From G965200765 sp965203865 (lineage in GTDB: Bacteria > Pseudomonadota > Gammaproteobacteria > Arenicellales > JAJDZL01), in NCBI GenBank assembly GCA_965203865.1, contig OZ241916.1, forward strand, positions 1,984,001 through 2,048,000: 64,000 nt of DNA, written 5' to 3'. A model generated the notes under the pieces. The model saw only the letters and a list, made by a program, of their open reading frames with translations. It ran no database searches and was not told the DNA's origin. Shown here piece after piece: positions 44,000-52,643 of the stretch (the first letter of the stretch is position 1; every line of letters begins with the position of its first letter). A program made the translations under genes and the position numbers.

Positions 44000-44746
44000 A
44001 TGCCAATTCACGAAAAATCGCTCATCCGACCGGAAAACTTGCGCGAGCATGACAATCTGCAAATTGAAGGCGTTGATGTATCCGGCACTTGGAGTACCTT
44101 TATTGAATCGCGAATCGTTAACGACTACAACGAAAACCTTGAAAATGAAATTGCAGCGTTTCCGGGCGGACAGTATATTCACCGCTGCTGGCAATGCGGT
44201 GCCTGCACCAACTCATGCACTGTAAACGCCATCAATCCCGACTTCAATCCCAGATACTGGATTTATCTTGTCCGTCTGGGCATGGAGGAAGAACTGCTGC
44301 GCGACAAGGACATTATTTGGCAATGTGTATCTTGTCACAAGTGTACGCACGTCTGTCCGAGGGATGTTGAACCCGAAGGTGTAATGAAAGCCCTTTCGCA
44401 CTGGCTGGAAGACCGCGGGCATTTGCCGAAATCCAACTCGCAGCATTTCGATGAAGAATTTACCGAGCAGGTAATTGAAACCGGGAAAATTGAAGAGGGT
44501 CGGATAGTTCGAAACTACTTCAATCGAACGAATCAGTCGATTACACAGGGCTGGCTCATTCAGATGGTTAAGAATTTAGTCCGCGGACTACCTTTCACCC
44601 TGCTTTTCCGAATGGGATTGTCAACTTTGTTTCGTCCTAAAACCCGCGACTGGAAACGAAGCAGCGAAGCCATTCGCGAGTTGGTTGCGGAGCAGAAGAA
44701 AGAAAGAACACTGGTGATTGAACAAGACAAATCGGGAGAGGCATGA
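44000..44746 (+). CDS. shdrC2: sHdrC2, heterodisulfide reductase-like iron-sulfur subunit
   Basis: A 248-residue HdrC-like protein with two cluster motifs, CWQCGACTNSCTVNA near 65 and CVSCHKCTHVCPRDVEP near 110, then a basic helical C-terminus. It is the second HdrC of the complex and overlaps sHdrB2 by 4 bases, mirroring the C1-B1 pair. The two C-B pairs probably sit on either side of sHdrA. Confidence 0.87.
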   Translation: MPIHEKSLIRPENLREHDNLQIEGVDVSGTWSTFIESRIVNDYNENLENEIAAFPGGQYIHRCWQCGACTNSCTVNAINPDFNPRYWIYLVRLGMEEELLRDKDIIWQCVSCHKCTHVCPRDVEPEGVMKALSHWLEDRGHLPKSNSQHFDEEFTEQVIETGKIEEGRIVRNYFNRTNQSITQGWLIQMVKNLVRGLPFTLLFRMGLSTLFRPKTRDWKRSSEAIRELVAEQKKERTLVIEQDKSGEA

Positions 44747-45684
44747 CAAATCAACTGAGAGATGACCTGAAAAGTGTTGCCTACTATCCTGGTTGCGCTC
44801 TGGAAGGCAGTGGGCATTCCTACAATCGGTCCACAAAGGCTGTGGCAAAAAAACTTGGCCTGAATCTCGTGGAAATCGAAAACTGGAACTGCTGCGGGGC
44901 CATGGAAGTAAAAAATATCGATCAAGATATTCAGAACTACCTGTCTGCACGAAATATGGCAATCGCAAAATATAAAATGGGCTTTGATGTTGTCATGGCG
45001 CCATGCAATGGTTGCTACCACAATCTTAAAAAAGCTGAGCATGACATCGCCAATCGTGAAAAAACTCGCAGTACGCTGGACAAAATGGCAAATAAAACCG
45101 GAGAAAAAGCCTACAGCGCAGGAGATGTTGAAACCATTCATGCACTGGACTGGCTCAAGGATGCCATAGGTGAAGAGAATATTGCAAAGAAAGTAAAAAA
45201 ATCTCTAAGCGGTCTGAAAATCGTAAACTACTATGGTTGCATGTACACTCGTCCGCGTCATATTTTTCCGGAAAAAGACTGCGGCGAAGGAAGCGAATCC
45301 ACCTCGAATCCGCACTTCATGGATGATTTGCTGAAGGCGGCAGGCGCTACGGTAATTGAAGACTTTCCCTTGAAAACTGCTTGTTGCGGCGGTGCGCATA
45401 CCCTGTCCGATTCGAACACTTCAACTAAACTTGTATTAAACATACTGCAAGCGGCAGAAGCGTGCGGAGCCGATGTGGTCGCCACCGAGTGTCCTACTTG
45501 TCATACGGGACTTGAAATGCATCAGATTCGCGCAGAAAAAGTGCTGGGTGTAAAAACTGCTCCTGTAATGCTTTACTTTACTCAGCTTCTCGGCTTGGCG
45601 TTCGGCATGTCGCCAAGAAAAGTGGGGATCCATGAAAATATTTCTCAGTCAATCGGCTTGCTACGTGAACGGGGTGCAATATAA
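44743..45684 (+). CDS. shdrB2: sHdrB2, heterodisulfide reductase-like catalytic subunit
   Basis: A 313-residue protein with two full CCG domains: NWNCCGAMEVKN near 47 with APCNGCYHNL near 86, and YYGCMYTRPR near 165 with KTACCGGAH and ATECPTCHTGLE near 215-250. Each binds a noncubane cluster. In the sHdr model B2 works at one of the two sulfur sites. It ends on the first base of the next gene. Confidence 0.87.
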   Translation: MTNQLRDDLKSVAYYPGCALEGSGHSYNRSTKAVAKKLGLNLVEIENWNCCGAMEVKNIDQDIQNYLSARNMAIAKYKMGFDVVMAPCNGCYHNLKKAEHDIANREKTRSTLDKMANKTGEKAYSAGDVETIHALDWLKDAIGEENIAKKVKKSLSGLKIVNYYGCMYTRPRHIFPEKDCGEGSESTSNPHFMDDLLKAAGATVIEDFPLKTACCGGAHTLSDSNTSTKLVLNILQAAEACGADVVATECPTCHTGLEMHQIRAEKVLGVKTAPVMLYFTQLLGLAFGMSPRKVGIHENISQSIGLLRERGAI

Positions 45685-46085
45685 TGCAGATTGCAGAAAT
45701 TGAACGCAATATTGACCTTCTGCAAAAGAATCCTGAAGCGGTGGCGAAGCCCGCAGAACAAATCCTCTCCTTGGGGGAAGCAATTCTGGAGCAGTGGCTT
45801 ATCGCGAACGGCAAGAAGCCAACGTCGGAAGTTCGCGAAGGTTTCCGGCTACTGGCGCTGCACCGGCAAGGAGCAAAGGGAGATCCGTCGTTCAATGCCT
45901 GCAGAGAAACGTGTCGGGAGCTCGTTTTCCAGTTGAACTCGTACAAGGCCAGTGCTGACGAAAAACATATTATGCTATCGGCAATGGTGGTAAAACACTT
46001 ATTATTATTTATTCAAGGAAAGCTGGAATCCAGTGAATTGGGGGAGTTTTGCTGTTCTTCAAAACCCATTCACATAAATTCGTAG
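45684..46085 (+). CDS. Small conserved protein in sHdr operon, function unknown
   Basis: A 133-residue, mostly helical protein; not recognised. It starts at the ATG overlapping the sHdrB2 stop (TAATG), so it is clearly co-translated. It has a charged, amphipathic opening (IAEIERNIDLLQKNPEA), a CRETCREL pair of cysteines and a CC near the end. Comparable small genes of unknown role sit between sHdrB2 and lbpA in other clusters. It may be an assembly factor or an adaptor for the lipoate protein. Confidence 0.65.
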   Translation: MQIAEIERNIDLLQKNPEAVAKPAEQILSLGEAILEQWLIANGKKPTSEVREGFRLLALHRQGAKGDPSFNACRETCRELVFQLNSYKASADEKHIMLSAMVVKHLLLFIQGKLESSELGEFCCSSKPIHINS

Positions 46086-46111
46086 TCTTATACTGCATGA
46101 GGTGATTCACA

Positions 46112-46558
46112 ATGCCCGTAGTTCGAGGATGCAATCTACCGGATGATTTGTTGTACGATGTTGAAAACAACATTTGGTACCGTGAAAAGGATGATGGTAC
46201 TGTTGAAATCGGCATGACCATGATTGCCGGGGCAATGGCGGGCCAAATTGTAGCCATTACGCCCAAGCGAGCCGGTCGCAAAGTATTGCCAGGCAAGAGT
46301 TGCGCTACTGTTGAATCCGGAAAATGGGTAGGTCCCGCAAAACTGCTCAGCGGCGGAGAAGTGGTTGAAGTGAATAGCAAAATTGTCGAATCTCCAGCTT
46401 TGGCCAACTCTGATCCTTATCAGGAAGGCTGGCTTATGCGCGTCAAGCCCGAAGATTGGAGTTCAGTAAAAAATGAACTAATTGCCGGAACAGACGTAGG
46501 CACGCCCTATGAAGAAAAAATGGCTGCCGAAGGCTTTGAGGGGTGCAATCCCGCCTGA
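46112..46558 (+). CDS. lbpA: Lipoate-binding protein (LbpA2-like), copy 2
   Basis: A 148-residue GcvH-like protein. The lipoyl hairpin is TVESGKWVGPAKLLSGGEVV with Lys71 as the attachment site. It has an extra N-terminal MPVVRGCNLPDDLLYD and a C-terminal TDVGTPYEEKMAAEGFEGC, typical of LbpA2 rather than of housekeeping GcvH. LbpA is the essential sulfur-carrier partner of sHdr. It lies between the sHdr genes and tusA. Confidence 0.88.
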   Translation: MPVVRGCNLPDDLLYDVENNIWYREKDDGTVEIGMTMIAGAMAGQIVAITPKRAGRKVLPGKSCATVESGKWVGPAKLLSGGEVVEVNSKIVESPALANSDPYQEGWLMRVKPEDWSSVKNELIAGTDVGTPYEEKMAAEGFEGCNPA

Positions 46559-46579
46559 ATTTGATTTGGAGAATAAAAA

Positions 46580-46804
46580 ATGCCTGACCAAATACTTGAT
46601 ACCAAAGGATTAAACTGCCCTCTTCCAATTTTGAAGGCAAAAAAAGCGATTTCTCAAATGGATTCGGGTCAAACTCTTGAAGTTCATTCAACCGACCCGG
46701 GCTCGGTGCTGGATTTTGAAGCGCTGTGCAGACAAACAGGTCATGCCCTGCTGGATTCTCGCAAAGAGGACGGTGTGTTTGTATTTCTGCTTGAAAAAGC
46801 ATAG
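46580..46804 (+). CDS. tusA: TusA-family sulfur carrier protein
   Basis: A 74-residue TusA. The start ILDTKGLNCPLPILKAKKAI carries the CPLP motif; Cys13 holds the persulfide. The two-layer alpha/beta pattern and the closing GVFVFLLEK match. In sHdr organisms TusA and DsrE pass sulfur to the complex. It is the last gene of the plus-strand operon, 37 bases from the convergent importer operon. Confidence 0.9.
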   Translation: MPDQILDTKGLNCPLPILKAKKAISQMDSGQTLEVHSTDPGSVLDFEALCRQTGHALLDSRKEDGVFVFLLEKA

Positions 46805-46840
46805 GCGCCAGAGTCAAACAACCTGCACCTGATTGTCAAT

Positions 46841-47533
46841 TCAGGATTTTCTTGACCGGAGATGCGCATGCCAGCGAATTTCTGCGCGCTTGAAAATCCA
46901 GATTATCCCAAATGTAAGCAGCAGATAGAATACTCCTGCCGTAATAAATGATTCAAACGGTACAAAAAATCTTGAATTTACTATTCTTGCTGCACCAAAC
47001 AAGTCAACGATCGTAATCACTCCAGCCAATGCGCTTCCATGCAGCATGAAGATGACTTCGTTGCCGTAAGCAGGCAACGCCCGCCGGAAAGCGCTGGGCA
47101 AAACTATCCGGCGCAACCTTAGCCAAGAAGACATTCCACAGGCTTTGCCTGCTTCGATCTCGCCAAACGGTGTTGCAATAATTGCCCCTCTCAAAATTTC
47201 AGCTGTATAAGCGGCTGTGTTAAGTGAAAAGGCGATCAAGGCACAAGCATAGGCTTCACGAAAAACTGGCCATATAAAACTTTCTCTCAGTGCCTCGAAT
47301 TGACCGGCACCATAGTAGATCATGAACATCTGTACCAGTAGCGGAGTTCCTCGGAAAAAATAGATAAACGACTTCGGTAAAAATGTAATGGCAGGATTCT
47401 TTGATGCTGCTGCCAAAGCAATGGGAACCGCCAAAACCAGACCGCAGACCAGTGAAATCGCTACCAGTTCTACCGTAGTGACCAAGCCCTCCAGATACAA
47501 GGGAATATTCGTGATAATGGCTTCAATATCCAT
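46841..47533 (-). CDS. Polar amino-acid ABC transporter permease (HisM/ArtM-like)
   Basis: A 230-residue permease with five hydrophobic segments; the ATPase-docking loop GEIEAGKACGMSSWLRLRRI is near 125-145, and YFFRGTPLLVQMFMIYYG near 57 is the family signature (FRGTPLL). It is the last gene of the four-gene importer. Likely substrates are basic or polar amino acids. Confidence 0.85.
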   Translation of the reverse strand: MDIEAIITNIPLYLEGLVTTVELVAISLVCGLVLAVPIALAAASKNPAITFLPKSFIYFFRGTPLLVQMFMIYYGAGQFEALRESFIWPVFREAYACALIAFSLNTAAYTAEILRGAIIATPFGEIEAGKACGMSSWLRLRRIVLPSAFRRALPAYGNEVIFMLHGSALAGVITIVDLFGAARIVNSRFFVPFESFITAGVFYLLLTFGIIWIFKRAEIRWHAHLRSRKS

Positions 47534-47539
47534 ATTCGC

Positions 47540-48256
47540 CTATGCTCTGCGTACCCCGACGCTATAACGTTTGTCAAGCCAGCGAAGCCCGCCGTTTGAT
47601 ACTGCTGTGATAACGAGGTATAAAACCGCAACCACCAAGTAGAAAGTAAAAGGTTTGCGAACCGTGCCGCCGGCTTGCGCCGCCCTGAACACCATGTCTT
47701 CAAGCCCAATGACAGAAACCAAAGCCGTAGTCTTTACCAGTACGAGCCAATTATTTCCAAAACCAGGCAACGCATGTCGAACACTTGACGGAAATGTAAT
47801 TCTGGTGAAAACCTTCACTGGCTTCATGCCAAATGCATAACCCGCTTCAATCTCACCTTTGGGAACCGCCAGAATTGCCCCGCGAAAAGTTTCCGCCATG
47901 TAGGCGCCAAATATAAATCCTATGGTTACAACGCCAGCAGTAAATTCACTGATTTCAATGTAGTCCAGTCCCAGAACATCGCCAATGGAATTGACTAGTA
48001 GCTGTCCCCCAAAGAATATGATAAACATCAATACAATGTCTGGAACACCACGAATCAGCGTTGTGTATGCCCCCGCCGAAATGCGGGCTATGCGATTAGA
48101 AGACAGCTTGGCAACAGCACCTAAAATTCCGAGCAGGAGAGCTACAAGCAAGGAGATCAAGGCAAGCTGAACTGTAAGTAGCAAGCCTTCCAAAATAAAC
48201 GGATACAGGTACCCGTCAAGTACCCCGCTTAATTTATCTGTGAGAAACTCATGCAT
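47540..48256 (-). CDS. Polar amino-acid ABC transporter permease (HisQ/ArtQ-like)
   Basis: A 238-residue permease; TLIRGVPDIVLMFIIFFGG near 66 and GEIEAGYAFGMKPVKVFTRI near 135 match HisQ-type proteins. It pairs with the permease 6 bases downstream. The unusually long N-terminal lead helix (PFILEGLLLTVQLALISLL) is normal for this group. Confidence 0.85.
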   Translation of the reverse strand: MHEFLTDKLSGVLDGYLYPFILEGLLLTVQLALISLLVALLLGILGAVAKLSSNRIARISAGAYTTLIRGVPDIVLMFIIFFGGQLLVNSIGDVLGLDYIEISEFTAGVVTIGFIFGAYMAETFRGAILAVPKGEIEAGYAFGMKPVKVFTRITFPSSVRHALPGFGNNWLVLVKTTALVSVIGLEDMVFRAAQAGGTVRKPFTFYLVVAVLYLVITAVSNGGLRWLDKRYSVGVRRA

Positions 48257-48408
48257 GCCTCAAGCCTGAGATATTCCGATTGCAAGGATTTCAAACAAGC
48301 AGTTCATCCGGGCATGTTTCAATTGAAACAAATAAAGTGTGCATACGAATCAAGGCAACTGCCCTCTGCACCGCAGTTGGCAGTTGCAACACCCGTTAAT
48401 TCATTCGC

Positions 48409-49188
48409 TCACTCACCGTAGACATCAAAATCAAAGTACTTGTCGTTAATTTTCTTGTACGTACCATTTTCCCGAATGGCTTGAATCGCATTGTTGAATA
48501 ATTCAACGAGATCCTCGTTTTCCTTGCGAATTGCTACACCTGCACCCTCGCCGAAGTACTTCGGGTCTGAAAATCCCGGACCTACAAACTCCCAGCCTGC
48601 GCCATCTTCGGTTGACAGAAACCCTTCTGCCATCGCTATTGAATCAGCAAGCAACAAGTCCAATCTTCCAGCCTTGGCATCCAGATAGGCTTCGTCTTGC
48701 GTGCCGTATCTCCTGACTTCAACTGCATCGCCGAAGACTTCAGTTACGAAATTATCGTGCGTAGTTGCGCGTTGAACCCCTACGGTTTTACCTTTCAACC
48801 CCTCTTTGGAGATCTCGATTCCTGCTCCTTTTTTCTGTGCAAACTTTCCAGGCGTATTGTAGTACTTGATTGAGAATGCAACCTTTTTCTTTCTTTCCTC
48901 GGTGATAGACATCGAGGCGATTATTGCATCGAATTTGCGTGCCAGTAAAGCCGGGATGATGCCATCCCAGTCCTGTTGCACCAAAGTGCAGTTTGCACCA
49001 ATTTCATCGCACAACGCACGAGCGATATCAATATCGAAGCCATACAACTCGCCGCTCGTCGTCACTGCGCTGAAAGGCGGATATGCTCCTTCTACACCGA
49101 TTCGGATGTCTTTCCAATCTTGGGCGGATACTGCTGTACCAAAACTACATAGTGCCAAAGCCAATACAATCGTTACAAGCCTTTTCAT
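48409..49188 (-). CDS. Periplasmic amino-acid-binding protein (HisJ/ArgT-like)
   Basis: A 259-residue binding protein with a Sec signal (LVTIVLALALCSFGTAVSA) cleaved near residue 22. The mature start IRIGVEGAYPPFS, FDIDIARALCDEIGANC with a probable disulfide pair, and MSITEERKKKVAFS are hallmarks of lysine/arginine/ornithine- and histidine-binding proteins. It is followed after about 150 bases by the permeases. Confidence 0.88.
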   Translation of the reverse strand: MKRLVTIVLALALCSFGTAVSAQDWKDIRIGVEGAYPPFSAVTTSGELYGFDIDIARALCDEIGANCTLVQQDWDGIIPALLARKFDAIIASMSITEERKKKVAFSIKYYNTPGKFAQKKGAGIEISKEGLKGKTVGVQRATTHDNFVTEVFGDAVEVRRYGTQDEAYLDAKAGRLDLLLADSIAMAEGFLSTEDGAGWEFVGPGFSDPKYFGEGAGVAIRKENEDLVELFNNAIQAIRENGTYKKINDKYFDFDVYGE

Positions 49189-49237
49189 TTCTATTTGCTC
49201 CTTTCATAGATAAGTTTCAAATTTTATTTCTTTCATT

Positions 49238-50017
49238 CTACTTTAAATTCCCTGACAGAAATTCTCTAAATCGCTCGGATTCCGGATTATCGAATACTTG
49301 ATCTGGAGTGCCATCCTCTTCAACTCTCCCTTGATGCAAAAACATAACCCGGTCCGACACCTCTTTCGCAAATCCCATTTCGTGAGTAACTACGAGCATG
49401 GTTGCACCGTCTTTCGCCAGATTTCGCATAACTCGGAGCACTTCCCCAACCAGTTCCGGGTCCAGCGCCGAAGTTGGTTCGTCAAACAGCATTACATCCG
49501 GGTCCATTGCAAGTGCCCGAGCGATTGCTACTCTCTGTTGCTGACCACCGGAAAGATGGGCCGGGTAGTAGTCCTTTCGATCGTACAAATCAACACGATT
49601 CAAAACAGATGCTGCGCGTTCCTGCGCTTCCTTCCTGGGCATCTTCAATACATGAATCGGCGCTTCGCAAACATTCTCCATTACTGTCATGTGCGACCAC
49701 AAATTGAATTGCTGAAAAACCATGGCAAGACGAGAGCGGATTCGCTCAACCTGTTTTGGATTTGCAACAACACGTTCATCCCCGTGTCGGGCGGCTTTCA
49801 ATTCAATTATCTCGCCTTTTACGCGCACAGTGCCCGATGTGGGGATCTCCAGCATGTTTATGCAACGCAAAAATGTGCTTTTGCCGGAGCCGCTGCTTCC
49901 CAGAATTGACACAACATCGTGGTCATTCGCTTTCAGGGAAATGCCTTTCAATACTTCAACTGCACCAAACTGTTTGTGGATGTCTTCCACATCAATTGCG
50001 ATTTCGTCTTCAGACAT
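49238..50017 (-). CDS. Polar amino-acid ABC transporter ATPase (HisP-like)
   Basis: A 259-residue ABC ATPase: Walker A GSSGSGKST near 38, signature LSGGQQQRVAIARALA near 158, Walker B DVMLFDEPTSALDPE near 178 and H-loop LVVTHEMGFA near 211. The spacing and length match HisP/ArtP/GlnQ. It is the first gene of the importer operon. Confidence 0.9.
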   Translation of the reverse strand: MSEDEIAIDVEDIHKQFGAVEVLKGISLKANDHDVVSILGSSGSGKSTFLRCINMLEIPTSGTVRVKGEIIELKAARHGDERVVANPKQVERIRSRLAMVFQQFNLWSHMTVMENVCEAPIHVLKMPRKEAQERAASVLNRVDLYDRKDYYPAHLSGGQQQRVAIARALAMDPDVMLFDEPTSALDPELVGEVLRVMRNLAKDGATMLVVTHEMGFAKEVSDRVMFLHQGRVEEDGTPDQVFDNPESERFREFLSGNLK

Positions 50018-50041
50018 AGCCTTGCCTCTTCAATATTTACA

Positions 50042-50070
50042 TTTATACAAATTCACCAAGCAAACTACAA
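50042..50070 (-). promoter_or_regulatory. Promoter of the amino-acid importer operon
   Basis: On the minus strand TTGTAG (50065-50070), a 17-base spacer and TATAAA (50042-50047) form a plausible sigma-70 promoter about 25 bases upstream of the ATPase gene. Confidence 0.45.
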
Positions 50071-50220
50071 CCATTATCATACACCCTTCTATACAGAGAC
50101 AAGCAAATCAATATTTTTTCCATTTTTTCATGTTTTGTTCTACAGGTTGAAATTCCGTATGCACTTCAGGAAAGATGCCAACCCTTTCAGCGAAGTTTTG
50201 GCAAGTGGTTCACTCTGGAT

Positions 50221-50254
50221 AAAAAAAACCCCGAGGCATGGGGTTTCCTCGGGG
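50221..50254 (-). terminator. Rho-independent terminator of the pst operon
   Basis: On the minus strand CCCCGAGG (50254-50247), a 10-base loop AAACCCCATG and CCTCGGGG (50236-50229) are followed by eight T (50228-50221). This is a textbook terminator about 160 bases downstream of pstB. The rest of the gap 50018-50415 has no gene. Confidence 0.85.
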
Positions 50255-50415
50255 GAACAAAGAAAGAATCCTGCATATTGTGAAGTCCTAATAAAAACTC
50301 CTGCCTGCATCAGCAAGCAAAGTCACTCCGTGCGGACCTCTGCCAGTGATTCTTTCATGGAAAAATCAGTTGCGATTTTACACAAAACTGCACGCCAATT
50401 GCAAAGGCAAAAAAT

Positions 50416-51342
50416 TTATCCAACCTTGCCTGTTATATAGTCTTCTGTTAACTTGTGAGCGGGACTTGTAAATACTTGCGAAGTATCGCCCACTTCTATC
50501 AAGTTGCCGAGATGAAAGTACGCAGTTCTCTGAGAAACTCGTGCAGCCTGTTGCATTGAATGAGTAACGATTACAATCGAATACTGTAGCCGAAGCTCGT
50601 CAATTAAATCCTCTACCCTTGCAGTTGCAATCGGGTCCAGCGACGAACACGGCTCATCCATCAATATCACATCGGGCTTGACAGCAATCGCACGGGCAAT
50701 GCACAACCGCTGTTGTTGCCCGCCGGACAATTCGGTACCCATTTTGTGAAGCCGGTCTTCCACCTCGGACAGCAACCCGACTTTTTCAAGGCACGAGTAA
50801 ACAATGTCATCCGCTTCGGCCCGGTTGCTAACCATCCGATGCAGTTTCGGGCCGTATGCAACATTTTCGTAGATTGACTTTGGAAACGGATTTGGTTTTT
50901 GAAAAACCATCCCCACACGCGCACGAAGCTCAACTACATCCAAATCACCCTGATAGATATTTTTACCGTCCAGTTTTATTGATCCAACCACGCGGCAATC
51001 TTCAACAATATCATTGACCCGATTCAGACAGCGTAAAAAAGTAGACTTGCCGCAACCCGACGGACCTATGATTGACAGAACCTCGTTCTCGTATATGGAA
51101 AGATTTACGTCCTTTATCGCATGCACCTCGGAATAATAGACATTCAGGTCCTTTGCCTCCATGCGACAAATACGGTCAACAGCTGGTGAATTTGACTCAT
51201 CCATTCCAGTAGTCCGATTTTGAGTGGGTTTCGTACTTGAAATTTCGCTTCCTTGCGAAACCTCAATTGTACTCTCATTTACATCTAACATGCATTCAAT
51301 ACCAAGGTTGCTGATTGAAATTCTGCGGGCAAGCCCAGTCAC
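50416..51342 (-). CDS. pstB: Phosphate ABC transporter ATPase
   Basis: Up to 308 residues. The ATPase core is clear PstB: Walker A GPSGCGKSTFLRCLNR near 94, the PstB-specific VGMVFQKPNPFPKSIYENVAYG near 140, signature ELSGGQQQRLCIARAIA, Walker B DVILMDEPCSSLDP and H-loop IVTHSMQQAARVS. The N-terminus is about 45 residues longer than usual and not conserved. The GTG at 51342 overlaps the pstA stop by 4 bases; ATGs at 51291 and 51204 are alternatives. It powers high-affinity phosphate import. Confidence 0.92.
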   Translation of the reverse strand: MTGLARRISISNLGIECMLDVNESTIEVSQGSEISSTKPTQNRTTGMDESNSPAVDRICRMEAKDLNVYYSEVHAIKDVNLSIYENEVLSIIGPSGCGKSTFLRCLNRVNDIVEDCRVVGSIKLDGKNIYQGDLDVVELRARVGMVFQKPNPFPKSIYENVAYGPKLHRMVSNRAEADDIVYSCLEKVGLLSEVEDRLHKMGTELSGGQQQRLCIARAIAVKPDVILMDEPCSSLDPIATARVEDLIDELRLQYSIVIVTHSMQQAARVSQRTAYFHLGNLIEVGDTSQVFTSPAHKLTEDYITGKVG

Positions 51343-52643
51343 CAGCGACGCTCAAACTTGTTTCTGAGAGCAACGGCGGCGGCGTTCATAAATATCAGGA
51401 AGCTCAGCAATATCAATATCGCTCCGGATGCCTTTTCAACCAGCGCACGCTCCGGACTATCTGCCCAGAGGAATATTTGCACTGGCAACACAGTCGCCGG
51501 GTCAAGCGGCCCCGAAGGCACGTCAACAATAAAGGCAACCATGCCGATCATCAGCAACGGTGCAGTCTCTCCAAGCGCCTGGGCAAGTCCAATGATTGTA
51601 CCGGTAAGCATGCCTGGCAATGCCAAAGGCAGAACATGCTGCGTAACGACCTGTGTTTTCGATGCACCCATTGCCATTGCACCTTCCCGAATCGACGATG
51701 GAACAGCTCTCAAGGCAGCGCGGCTGGAAATAATGATAGTTGGAATCGTCATCAGGGTCAGCACTAATCCTCCAACTAGCGGCACTGAACGCGGCAATCC
51801 GAAAAAGTTAATGAAAATCGCCAGTCCAAGAAGTCCAAATACCACAGAAGGAACCGCAGCAAGATTGTTGATATTGATCTCGATTATGTCAGTGAAACGA
51901 TTTTTCGGGGCAAATTCTTCTAGGTAGCAAGCAGCGAAAACCCCTATTGGAAAAGACAGTAGCAGTGTTACCAGCAATGTGTAGAATGACCCTGTCAAAG
52001 CACCGCGCAACCCGGCAAGTTCAGGTTCGCGAGAATCGCCAGCAGAGAAGTAAATTGAGTTAAATTTGCCTTTGATCAAGCCTCGCCTTTGCATATCATC
52101 AAACCATGCAAGCTGCTGCCGGGAGATCTTGCCAATTCCAAGTTCCACCGACTCGCGCTCGATTACTCCCTTGTTCAGCATATCGAAATTGTCGTCCACT
52201 GGCAGCCAGACTCGCTGCGTAGTGCCGATCAGACTTACATCATTAACCAGCATGTTCTGCATCTGAATGGCAGCCCCGACACTCACAATTGCTGCCAGTT
52301 TCCGCTTGTCGCTACGCTTGGTAACGTCTGGAAAATAGCTATACACAGCTTGCTTGACCAGTTTGCCGTAATTTGCCTTTTCAGGAGCTTCGGAATTGAT
52401 TTCCTGTGCATCAAAGTGAATGTCCAAAGCAACTTGCGTGTGCCAAAAAGAATTGATGCCGTTAACGACCACGCTAGCCACAAGCAATACCACAAACGAA
52501 AGACCGAGTAGAATGGCGCCGATTCCATAAATTTGAAATCGCATTTCTGCATTCTTTCGCTTGCGTAGCCGATGCTGGAACTTGGGGTTGCTCCAAAACT
52601 CTTGGCCTTCGGACTGCAATACCGTGCTATTCATACTTTTCAC
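51339..52643 (-). CDS. pstA: Phosphate ABC transporter permease PstA
   Basis: About 434 residues, the long form of PstA: one N-terminal membrane helix, a periplasmic insert of about 150 residues, then the permease core with GVFAACYLEEFAPKNRFTDIIE and EGAMAMGASKTQVVTQHVLPLALPG. The start is either a GTG at 52643 or an ATG three codons in, both overlapping the pstC end. It pairs with PstC to form the channel. Confidence 0.9.
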   Translation of the reverse strand: MKSMNSTVLQSEGQEFWSNPKFQHRLRKRKNAEMRFQIYGIGAILLGLSFVVLLVASVVVNGINSFWHTQVALDIHFDAQEINSEAPEKANYGKLVKQAVYSYFPDVTKRSDKRKLAAIVSVGAAIQMQNMLVNDVSLIGTTQRVWLPVDDNFDMLNKGVIERESVELGIGKISRQQLAWFDDMQRRGLIKGKFNSIYFSAGDSREPELAGLRGALTGSFYTLLVTLLLSFPIGVFAACYLEEFAPKNRFTDIIEININNLAAVPSVVFGLLGLAIFINFFGLPRSVPLVGGLVLTLMTIPTIIISSRAALRAVPSSIREGAMAMGASKTQVVTQHVLPLALPGMLTGTIIGLAQALGETAPLLMIGMVAFIVDVPSGPLDPATVLPVQIFLWADSPERALVEKASGAILILLSFLIFMNAAAVALRNKFERRW

